A stretch of DNA of 12,144 nucleotides from Alphaproteobacteria bacterium (lineage in GTDB: Bacteria > Pseudomonadota > Alphaproteobacteria > Rhizobiales > Hyphomicrobiaceae): positions 1 to 12,144 of the forward strand of contig VBAB01000075.1 of NCBI GenBank assembly GCA_005888525.1, in the 5' to 3' direction. The position numbers and the translations under genes were made by a program. The notes under the pieces are model-generated. The model was not told where the DNA came from. It worked only from the letters and a program-made list of their open reading frames with translations, and did not search any database. This document shows, one piece after another, positions 6,149 to 12,144 of the stretch (position 1 is the first letter of the stretch; every line of letters begins with the position of its first letter).

Positions 6149-8323
6149 ATGCTGAACGACCAGGACAACCAGAAGAACCTCCTTCTCGCCATCGTGCTGT
6201 CGGTGGGCGTGCTGCTCGCCTGGCAGGTCTTCTATGCCGGCCCCAAGCTCAAAGACGACCAGGAGCGCCGGCAGCGCATTCAGCAGGAGCAGAGCCAGGT
6301 CAAAGAGCAGCCGGGGGTGCCGAAAACAGGCCCCGTCACCGCGCCCGGCGCAGTTCCCCAGCCGGGCGCCGTGGTACCGTCGGCGGTTCCCGCACCACCT
6401 GCCCTTACGCGCGAAGCGGCGCTACAGACGACCGCACGTGTGCGCATCGAGACCCCTAGTCTGCGCGGCTCGATTGCTCTTGCGGGCGCGCGCATCGACG
6501 ATCTGGTGCTGGCCAAATACAGGGAGACGGTCGATCCAAAATCGCCCAACGTCGTGCTGTTCTCGCCCTCCGGCGCACCGCACCCATACTACGCGGAGTA
6601 CGGATGGGCAGCGGGCAGCGGCGTGACACTGCCCGGCCGCGACACGGTCTGGCGCGTGGAGAAAGAGGCACCGCTGACGCCGGCCTCGCCGGTGACGCTC
6701 ATCTGGGACAACGGACAGGGACTCGTCTTCCGGCGAACCATCGCCGTCGATGCCGACTATCTTTTCACCGTGACCGAGCAGGTCGAGAACAAGACCGGCG
6801 CCGAGATCACCTTGCATCCCTTCTCACTGATCTCCCGCCATGGCACGCCGAAGACCGAAGGCTACTACATCCTGCACGAAGGCCCCATCGGGGTTATGGG
6901 CGACGCCGGCCTGCAGGAGCTGAATTATGCGGACCTGCTCAAGGATGGTGGAACCAAGACCTATACCAAGAAGACCGGCGGTTGGCTCGGCATGACCGAC
7001 AAGTACTGGGCGGCCGCCCTGATCCCCGACCAGAAGTTGCTCTACGATGCCAAGGTCTTGGGGGTCAAAGGCGGCAAGGAGTATTTCCAGACCGACTTCT
7101 TGATGGCCGGGGTCTCAGTGCCGCCGGGCGGCCAAGGCTCGAGCACAAGCAATCTTTTCGCCGGCGCCAAGCAGGTCACCCTCATCGAGGCCTACCACGA
7201 GAAGCTCAACGCCAAGAACTTCGATCTGATGATCGACTGGGGCTGGTTCTATTTCATCACCAAGCCGCTGTTCAAGCTGCTGCACTGGCTCTCCCAGGTG
7301 CTCGGCAACTACGGCCTCGCCGTCCTCGCCACCACCGTGCTCGTGAAGGCCGCGTTCTTTCCGCTCGCCAACAAGAGCTACGAGTCGATGGCGAAGATGA
7401 AGAAGCTGCAGCCGGAGATGGAGAAGATCCGCGACCGCTTCAAGGAGGATCGCGTCAAGCAGCAGCAGGAGCTGATGGCGCTCTACAAGAACGAGAAAAT
7501 CAATCCGATGTCGGGTTGCCTGCCCATCGTCCTGCAGATCCCGGTGTTCTTTGCGCTCTACAAGGTGCTGTTCGTCACCATCGACATGCGCCATGCGCCG
7601 TTCTTCGGCTGGATCAAGGACCTGTCCGCGCCCGATCCCACCTCGCTCTTCAATCTGTTCGGTCTGCTGCCGTATCAGGTGCCGGACATGCTGCACGTCG
7701 GCGTGTGGCCGCTCATCATGGGCGTGACGATGTGGGTGCAGATGCAGCTGAACCCGCAACAGCCCGACCCCGTGCAGCAGAAGATTTTCAATTGGATGCC
7801 GGTGATCTTCACCTTCATGCTGGCGTCGTTCCCGTCCGGCCTGGTGATCTACTGGGCCTGGAACAATGTGCTGTCGCTGCTGCAGCAGTACACGATCATG
7901 CGCAAGAACAACACGGAGGTCCACCTCTGGAAGAACCTGGGCGTGGACAAGTGGAAGGCGCGGCTGGAGGCGGCGAAGGGTCTCGACATCGGCAGCAAGC
8001 TGAAGGGGCACATCGCCAGCGCCTCGAACAAGTTGCCGCCGTCGATCGGTAGAGCGCTCGGACGCGGCGATGGCAAGGACGGCAAGAGCGGCATGACGGG
8101 GGCTGCACGCGCGGCGAACGAGGCGCGGCGCGCACCGATGACGCGCGAGCAGGCGCTGCACATGCTGGGCCTGGAGCCGGACGCGACCGAGAAGGAGATC
8201 GACGCGGCCTTGGCCGCAGAGGAGCTGAAGCGCCGACAGGGCGGGCTCAACGGCTCCGACCACGCCATTGCGGCGAGGATCGACGCGGCGCGCGAGATCC
8301 TGCGCGGCAAGGAAGGCGCGTAG
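6149..8323 (+). CDS. yidC: Membrane protein insertase YidC with extended C-terminal J-like tail
   Basis: This 724-residue inner-membrane insertase integrates and folds membrane proteins with or without SecYEG. TM1 spans about 11-29. A Pro/Gln-rich linker (about 45-85) leads into the periplasmic domain up to about 355. The 60KD_IMP/Oxa1 core follows: amphipathic [10 protein letters not shown] (358-367), TM with TTVLVK (Lys400 at the conserved hydrophilic-groove position, usually Arg in E. coli-type YidC), the C1 loop with [15 protein letters not shown], then [21 protein letters not shown], and the last TMs ending [10 protein letters not shown] near 587. Family members usually end soon after this point. 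Here about 135 residues follow: a basic, Gly/Ala-rich linker, then [20 protein letters not shown] (664-683) and an alpha-helical end like a J domain lacking HPD. The start ATG 6149 has GAAGGG just upstream. Confidence 0.97.
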   Translation: MLNDQDNQKNLLLAIVLSVGVLLAWQVFYAGPKLKDDQERRQRIQQEQSQVKEQPGVPKTGPVTAPGAVPQPGAVVPSAVPAPPALTREAALQTTARVRIETPSLRGSIALAGARIDDLVLAKYRETVDPKSPNVVLFSPSGAPHPYYAEYGWAAGSGVTLPGRDTVWRVEKEAPLTPASPVTLIWDNGQGLVFRRTIAVDADYLFTVTEQVENKTGAEITLHPFSLISRHGTPKTEGYYILHEGPIGVMGDAGLQELNYADLLKDGGTKTYTKKTGGWLGMTDKYWAAALIPDQKLLYDAKVLGVKGGKEYFQTDFLMAGVSVPPGGQGSSTSNLFAGAKQVTLIEAYHEKLNAKNFDLMIDWGWFYFITKPLFKLLHWLSQVLGNYGLAVLATTVLVKAAFFPLANKSYESMAKMKKLQPEMEKIRDRFKEDRVKQQQELMALYKNEKINPMSGCLPIVLQIPVFFALYKVLFVTIDMRHAPFFGWIKDLSAPDPTSLFNLFGLLPYQVPDMLHVGVWPLIMGVTMWVQMQLNPQQPDPVQQKIFNWMPVIFTFMLASFPSGLVIYWAWNNVLSLLQQYTIMRKNNTEVHLWKNLGVDKWKARLEAAKGLDIGSKLKGHIASASNKLPPSIGRALGRGDGKDGKSGMTGAARAANEARRAPMTREQALHMLGLEPDATEKEIDAALAAEELKRRQGGLNGSDHAIAARIDAAREILRGKEGA

Positions 8324-8338
8324 GGGACGAGGGACGTA

Positions 8339-8371
8339 TTCCCTCTCCCAACTCTTCAGTGGGAGAGGGAG
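8339..8371 (+). repeat. Palindrome at the yidC-engB junction overlapping the engB RBS
   Basis: CCCTCTCCC (8341-8349) and GGGAGAGGG (8361-8369) form a perfect 9-bp stem with an 11-nt loop, extended by a U-A and a U-G pair. The right arm is the Shine-Dalgarno stretch of engB, whose ATG is at 8373. Similar CCCTCTCCC/GGGAGAGGG palindromes are, from memory, a common dispersed intergenic repeat in Hyphomicrobiales genomes. It may be a REP-like element, an RNA structure that hides the engB RBS, or both. Confidence 0.6.
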
Positions 8372-8372
8372 A

Positions 8373-9044
8373 ATGTCCGACTTCACTGCCGACGAGCTGG
8401 TCGCCGGCGAGGCGCTGTTCAACCGGCCGTGGCAATTTCTCAAGAGCGTGCCCGACCTGCAATTCCTTCCCACGGCGGATCGACACGAGGTGGCCTTCGC
8501 CGGGCGCTCAAACGTTGGAAAATCGAGCCTTATCAATGCGCTCGTCAAGCGGCATGGGCTTGCGCGCACCTCCAACACGCCGGGGCGCACGCAGGAGCTC
8601 AACTTCTTCGAGGTGTCTGATATTCCGCTCTTCCTGGTGGATATGCCCGGCTACGGGTTCGCCGAGGCGCCGAAGGCGAAGGTCGAGGCCTGGACGAAGC
8701 TGGTGCGCGACTACCTGCGCGGCCGGGCGACCCTCTTGCGCGTGTTCCTGCTGATCGACGCGCGCCACGGACTGAAAAGCGTCGACCGCGCCATGATGGC
8801 GCTCTTGGACGAAGCGGCGGTGTCCTACCAGGCCGTGCTCACCAAGGCCGACAAGATCAAGCCGCCGCGCCTTGCCGAAGCGGTCGTCGCGCTGCAGGGC
8901 GAGCTGGCGCAGCACGCGGCAGCCTACGGGCGGGTGCTGGCCACCTCCGCGCAGACGGGCAACGGCGTCGACGAGGTGCGGACCGAGATCGCAACGCTCG
9001 CCGCCGCGCATGGCGTTGTGCTCCCCAAGCCGACTCCGTCCTGA
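8373..9044 (+). CDS. engB: Ribosome biogenesis GTP-binding protein EngB/YihA/YsxC
   Basis: This 223-residue GTPase of the TrmE-Era-EngA-EngB group is needed for large-subunit assembly and normal division. All G motifs are present: G1 GRSNVGKS (44-51), G2 TPGRT (69-73), G3 DMPG (90-93), G4 TKAD (157-160) and G5 SAQTG (192-196). The start is ATG 8373 ([10 protein letters not shown]), directly after the purine run GGGAGAGGGAGA. An upstream in-frame ATG at 8268 lies inside yidC and would add an unnatural Arg-rich leader, so it is rejected. It lies 49 nt after yidC and is co-directional, consistent with the same transcript. The RBS sits in the right arm of a palindrome, so translation may depend on melting of that structure. 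Confidence 0.97.
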   Translation: MSDFTADELVAGEALFNRPWQFLKSVPDLQFLPTADRHEVAFAGRSNVGKSSLINALVKRHGLARTSNTPGRTQELNFFEVSDIPLFLVDMPGYGFAEAPKAKVEAWTKLVRDYLRGRATLLRVFLLIDARHGLKSVDRAMMALLDEAAVSYQAVLTKADKIKPPRLAEAVVALQGELAQHAAAYGRVLATSAQTGNGVDEVRTEIATLAAAHGVVLPKPTPS

Positions 9045-9200
9045 GCCTGCTTGCCCTCGACTTGTTCAGAGGGTCGAAGGACGGCCGCTCATGCCAGCCA
9101 TGCCTCGGCAAGCTCAGCACGGGTTGGCGCGCTCCAGATGGACTCATGATCGGCTTCCCCTGATGGGCGCCCCAGTGCTTCCATCTGGAGCGATCTCGCT
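9045..9200. repeat. Repeat-rich intergenic region between convergent engB and clpN-like gene
   Basis: This short region has no credible gene and contains nested inverted repeats. GCTTGCC/GGCAAGC lies at 9049-9055 and 9107-9113, CCCTC/GAGGG at 9054-9058 and 9069-9073. CGCTCCAGATGGA/TCCATCTGGAGCG lies at 9130-9142 and 9180-9192, a perfect 13-bp pair 37 nt apart that encloses the palindrome GGGCGCCC (9165-9172). GAGCG/CGCTC (9188-9192, 9197-9201) makes a small hairpin at the stop of the minus-strand gene. No T-tract terminator is present. The arrangement resembles dispersed intergenic repeats and may also stop convergent transcription. Confidence 0.6.
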
Positions 9201-11087
9201 CTAAATCCCGAGGGTCTGCTTGATCACGGCCGAGAAGAGGGGCCAATACGCCGGACCGAAGCGCGCAATTGCGGCGCCCGCTAGCGCCGCCACGATCCAC
9301 CCCATCAACCGGAATGCCCGCCGAAAGTGGTTGGCGCGGATTTTCACGTCGATCACGCGATCGGGCGGGGAGGACTCGGCCGCGATGCCGTCTCGACCGG
9401 TCGTGTGGGTCGCCACCATCAGCGTCAGCCGGCTGCGGCCAGGACGGCGGGGCACCACGGTCCAGCGCCAAGCCACGTAGTCGTCCTCGACGCGACCGGA
9501 CGCGGCCGCGATCCACTGCGTCTCCGGCGTGGCGGGCTCGATCCAGAAGCCGCCCTTCGTCGCGCGCAAACGCACCGACAGGGCGCGTGCCCGGAATGCG
9601 TCGGCGGATGGATTTGGGTCGCGGCCGTTGAGTGCGGCCAGCAAGCCGTCGACCTTGTCGCGAGCGATCCGCACCTCGGCGGTGGTGGGCACGCCGACGC
9701 GCATGCGGCGCGGCACGGCCTCGATCAGCAGGCCCTTCTCGCCCTGCACGCCTCCGCGCGGTGCTTGCGCAGGTCTCCCGCCACGGTCGGGCCGCTCGGG
9801 GGCCTGATGGGGCGGCGGCGGGAATTCGGCATAGCTGCCATTGGCGAGTGGGGGCCGCGCGCCGGCGCCGCGCTCGCTCGGTTCCGGCCACGGCGCGCGT
9901 GCCGGCCGATTGGGAAAGCCCGGCTGCGGCTGTCCATAGGGCGTTGCGCGCGGCGGCAGTGGTGGGCGTCGGGGGCCCTCGTTGGGCTGCACGGGCCGCG
10001 CTGGAAAAGGCGACGGTGCCCGTGCGAGCGCGGGCTGGTGCAGCCGGGCCGGCGCCGGTTGCGGCCGAGGCTCTGGCGGTGGCGTCCAGGTTGCGCGCGC
10101 CGGCCGGGCCGCGGCCAGCTCGGAAGGCGCAACTGGAGCCGGCCGCGTCTGCTCGGTCCGATCGACTGCCGCGGCGTGACCCGTCGACGGCAGGAGCGGC
10201 TCTGCACCTCGTGCGTGCGACGATGCCATGGCCGCCTCGATCGCGGCGGTCAGGGATTTGGCCTGGACCGGGTCGACAGTTTCGAGCGGCGGGTCGGCGT
10301 CCATCGGCAGAGAGGCCGGGACGGTCGGCTCCGGGGGTGCGTCCGGCGGCGCGTCATGCAGGATTGCGGGATCCGTCTTGGCTGTGGCGGATGCACGCTT
10401 CTGGATGCGCGCCCGCGCTGCCGCCAGGATCTCGTCTGCGGACTGCGTAGCCATTGGCTCGGGAATGGGCGCCCCCGGCTCGGTGATGGGGAAATCGACC
10501 CCAGCGGCGGCCTCCGGCGCACCGGGCTGGGGCCCTGCATCGGCCGGGGCCGGCATGGTGGGTGCCTCCGACGGCTCGAGTGCATCGGCAGCGGCCGCCT
10601 TGGCGAGGGGCTTCAACCGCGCTTTCGTATTGGCGCGCTGCAGGGCGCGGATGGCCTCTTCGAACGTCATGCCCAGGGCCTTCAGCAGACCAGCGGCCGG
10701 GCTCTTGCCGTCCCCGACGATGGCCGCCAGCACGATGGCGCCGTCGATCTGCTTGCGGCGCGATTGCTGGGCGGCGGAAGCCGCGGCCTGCAGCACGCGC
10801 AACAGCTCTGCATCGGGCCGTGGCTCGGCGCCCGGCTCTGCCCGCATGTCCTCCAGCAGTCGCCCTAGATAACCCGAAACATCCGTGCCGAGGCGGGCGA
10901 GGTCGACGTTGGCAGACTGCAGGATGAGCGCCGCCTCGGCATCCTCGGTCAGCGCCAGCAGCAGATGCTCGAGGGTGACCAGCCGGTGGGACTGATCACG
11001 CGCGCAACGATGTGCCCGCTCCAGGCTCTGGCCGAGATTGGGCGACATCGGAATCGATCTGAGCTGGTCCGCAAAGGATTGCGGCAT
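9201..11087 (-). CDS. Clp-N domain membrane-anchored protein without AAA+ module
   Basis: This 628-residue protein starts at ATG 11087, with AGGGG about 8 nt upstream (a TTG one codon earlier is possible). Residues about 16-150 are a ClpA/ClpC-type N domain in two repeats: SLERAHRCARDQSHRLVTLE, HLLLALTEDAEAALIL, then LLRVLQAAASAAQQ, IDGAIVLAAIVGDGKSPAAG and LLKALGMTFEEAI. Residues 160-450 are a low-complexity Pro/Ala/Arg-rich linker with two short helical islands, SADEILAAARARIQKRA (about 216-232) and QAKSLTAAIEAAM (about 275-287). Residues 453-587 look beta-rich: PRRMRVGVPTTAEVRI, VRLRATKGGFWIEPATPET and YVAWRWTVVPRRPGRSRL. A TM helix (about 592-611) follows, then a short tail. There is no Walker A/B or protease motif. 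Known: Clp-N domains bind adaptors, degrons or phospho-arginine. Inferred: a membrane-tethered binding or signalling protein. Function is unrecognised. It is convergent with engB, divergent from argB and interrupts the usual engB-argB adjacency. Confidence 0.85.
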   Translation of the reverse strand: MPQSFADQLRSIPMSPNLGQSLERAHRCARDQSHRLVTLEHLLLALTEDAEAALILQSANVDLARLGTDVSGYLGRLLEDMRAEPGAEPRPDAELLRVLQAAASAAQQSRRKQIDGAIVLAAIVGDGKSPAAGLLKALGMTFEEAIRALQRANTKARLKPLAKAAAADALEPSEAPTMPAPADAGPQPGAPEAAAGVDFPITEPGAPIPEPMATQSADEILAAARARIQKRASATAKTDPAILHDAPPDAPPEPTVPASLPMDADPPLETVDPVQAKSLTAAIEAAMASSHARGAEPLLPSTGHAAAVDRTEQTRPAPVAPSELAAARPARATWTPPPEPRPQPAPARLHQPALARAPSPFPARPVQPNEGPRRPPLPPRATPYGQPQPGFPNRPARAPWPEPSERGAGARPPLANGSYAEFPPPPHQAPERPDRGGRPAQAPRGGVQGEKGLLIEAVPRRMRVGVPTTAEVRIARDKVDGLLAALNGRDPNPSADAFRARALSVRLRATKGGFWIEPATPETQWIAAASGRVEDDYVAWRWTVVPRRPGRSRLTLMVATHTTGRDGIAAESSPPDRVIDVKIRANHFRRAFRLMGWIVAALAGAAIARFGPAYWPLFSAVIKQTLGI

Positions 11088-11159
11088 CAACTACCCCTAG
11101 ATGCGGTGCCGCACACCCTGCAGCACGTGCCGCGCCCGCACGGCGCAACGCTCGACGCG

Positions 11160-11188
11160 GCATAGCTCGGCAGGGGCATCCCGTTCAA
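11160..11188 (-). promoter_or_regulatory. Candidate promoter of the Clp-N gene
   Basis: On the minus strand TTGAAC (11188-11183) and CTATGC (11165-11160) are separated by 17 nt. This places the start about 65 nt upstream of the ATG. The hexamers are partial matches, but the spacing is ideal and no better pair was seen in this interval. Confidence 0.4.
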
Positions 11189-11200
11189 GTCCCAAGCACT

Positions 11201-11217
11201 CTAGTGTCCTGTACTAG
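11201..11217. promoter_or_regulatory. CTAGT/ACTAG palindrome upstream of the Clp-N promoter
   Basis: CTAGT (11201-11205) and ACTAG (11213-11217) are inverted repeats with 7 nt between. They lie 12 bp upstream of the candidate -35 of the Clp-N gene, a position suited to a regulator. The regulator is unknown. Confidence 0.3.
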
Positions 11218-11294
11218 CCCATGGCCGCAGCCTTGGCACGCCCGGGGAAGCAAGAAGTTGTGCAGTTGTAGCCGACAATTGTGCGCAAATTCCG

Positions 11295-11321
11295 TTGAGC
11301 CAGCCGTCAGGGCGGGATAAG
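11295..11321 (+). promoter_or_regulatory. Weak candidate argB promoter
   Basis: TTGAGC (11295-11300) and GATAAG (11316-11321) are separated by 15 nt, shorter than the preferred 17. A start near 11328 would give a leader of about 59 nt containing a GC-rich hairpin. If real, it would let argB be expressed independently of the engB transcript, which the convergent gene separates from it. Confidence 0.25.
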
Positions 11322-11386
11322 TGCTTGCCAGAGCGCCGTGGCGGGAAAAGGGGCCCCGAGCCCCCGCCTGGCGAGGAACGAGGCAG

Positions 11387-12144
11387 ATGGCGAAGCAGCA
11401 ACAGATACCGGGCACCGGCGAGGCGCCGCCATCGGCGCTCATGCAGGCGCGTATCCTCGCCGAGGCCCTGCCGCACATGCAGCGCTACGACCGGCAGACC
11501 GTCGTCGTCAAATATGGCGGCCATGCCATGGGCGATCCGGCGCTCGCGGCCGCCTTTGCCCAGGATATCGTGCTCCTCAAGCAGGCCGGCGTGAACCCCA
11601 TCGTCGTGCACGGCGGCGGCCCGCAGATTGCCGGCATGCTGAAGCGCCTGGAGCTCAAGAGCGAGTTCGTGCACGGCCTGCGCGTCACCGACAAGCCCAC
11701 CGTCGAGGTGGTCGAGATGGTGCTGGCCGGCCTCATCAACAAGGACATCGTCACCGCCATCAACCGGCAAGGCGGCAAGGCGGTCGGGATCTCGGGCAAG
11801 GACGCCAACCTGATGATCGCGCGCAAGATCACCGAGATGCCTGACCCCGAGTCCAACCTGATGCAGGCGGTCGACATCGGCTACGTCGGCGATCCCGCCG
11901 AGATCAACCCGCATATCGTCGAGGTTATCTCGGCGTCCGACGTGATCCCGGTGATCGCGCCGGTAGCCATCAGCCGCGAGGGGGAGACGCTCAACATCAA
12001 CGCTGACACGTTTGCGAGCGCCCTGGCCGCGCGCATGAAGGCCAAGCGCCTGCTACTGCTGACCGACGTAGCCGGCGTGCTCGACAAGGACGGCGAGCTT
12101 CTCCAGCAGCTCACGATCGAGGAGGCGCGCAAGTTGATCCGCGA
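11387..12144 (+). CDS. argB: Acetylglutamate kinase, 3' end outside window
   Basis: 252 complete codons of N-acetylglutamate kinase are visible before the window edge; the family is usually near 300 residues. The enzyme phosphorylates N-acetylglutamate in the second step of arginine synthesis. Core motifs are [10 protein letters not shown] (39-48, with the phosphate-binding Lys42), VVHGGGPQI (73-81), HGLRVTD (96-102, substrate-binding Arg99), then [21 protein letters not shown] and [10 protein letters not shown] further along. About 38 residues precede the first core strand and include an amphipathic helix ([18 protein letters not shown]). Such an N-terminal helix characterises the hexameric, arginine-feedback-inhibited form, so feedback inhibition by arginine is likely. 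Start ATG 11387 follows GAGGAACGAGGCAG. It is divergent from the Clp-N gene. Confidence 0.97.
   Translation, partial: MAKQQQIPGTGEAPPSALMQARILAEALPHMQRYDRQTVVVKYGGHAMGDPALAAAFAQDIVLLKQAGVNPIVVHGGGPQIAGMLKRLELKSEFVHGLRVTDKPTVEVVEMVLAGLINKDIVTAINRQGGKAVGISGKDANLMIARKITEMPDPESNLMQAVDIGYVGDPAEINPHIVEVISASDVIPVIAPVAISREGETLNINADTFASALAARMKAKRLLLLTDVAGVLDKDGELLQQLTIEEARKLIR

Larger units (their letters stand above)
11088..11386. other. Divergent intergenic region between the Clp-N gene and argB
   Basis: About 300 bases have no credible gene on either strand. From left to right it holds a leader for the Clp-N gene with short hairpins, a candidate minus-strand promoter, a CTAGT/ACTAG palindrome (11201-11217), and a cluster of TTGT-type repeats including ACAATTGT (11275-11282). 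A weak candidate argB promoter follows. Last comes a GC-rich stem GGCGGG/CCCGCC (11340-11345 with 11363-11368) just upstream of the argB RBS. Confidence 0.5.

Noticed and set aside
7115..8602. Minus-strand open frame across the yidC/engB junction
   Set aside because: It runs through two well-defined plus-strand genes and is rich in His/Leu/Gln, as expected from antisense codons. No ribosome binding site or motif.
9327..10868. 513-codon plus-strand open frame opposite the Clp-N gene
   Set aside because: It is Gly/Arg/Cys-rich and has no recognisable domain. It is the antisense of the proline-rich linker, whose repetitive codons keep the opposite strand open.
11160..11200. GTTCAAGTCCC stretch resembling part of a tRNA T-loop region
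   Set aside because: No acceptor, D or anticodon stems can be folded around it on either strand, so it is not a tRNA gene.

Overview
The window is GC-rich bacterial chromosome, most likely from an alphaproteobacterium of the order Hyphomicrobiales (Rhizobiales). Three things point there: the order rpmH-rnpA-yidC-engB followed by argB, the lysine (not arginine) in the first conserved membrane helix of the YidC insertase domain, and the TTGACT-17-TATAAG promoter in front of rpmH. The species cannot be named from the sequence alone. No rRNA, tRNA, CRISPR array, insertion sequence or phage gene was seen.

Left part, 1-1320: the N-terminal 301 codons of a DUF2235 (Tle1-like alpha/beta hydrolase) gene run leftward off the edge. 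Next to it is a 33-codon remnant of a small coiled-coil protein family, starting immediately after a -10-like box.

1318-5234, minus strand: a compact three-gene operon read right to left. It encodes a TVP38/TMEM64 (DedA-like) membrane protein, a mercuric-reductase-like flavoprotein disulfide reductase whose start overlaps the previous gene, and a membrane sensor histidine kinase without an adjacent response regulator. The set looks like a membrane and redox-sensing unit. The signal and output are unknown.

5235-9044, plus strand: a housekeeping operon from a strong promoter. It carries rpmH (L34, GTG start), rnpA (RNase P protein), yidC (membrane insertase) and engB (ribosome-associated GTPase), which couples ribosome, RNA-processing and membrane-insertion functions. 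YidC carries an unusual tail of about 135 residues ending in a segment that resembles a J domain without HPD. A palindrome at the yidC/engB junction overlaps the engB ribosome binding site.

9045-11386: between engB and argB lies a convergent minus-strand gene for a 628-residue protein. It has a ClpA-type N domain but no AAA+ ATPase, a very long Pro/Ala/Arg-rich linker, a beta-rich domain and a C-terminal membrane anchor. It is flanked by repeat-containing intergenic DNA and is the best candidate here for an undescribed system. The window ends inside argB (N-acetylglutamate kinase, arginine biosynthesis), which runs off the right edge.
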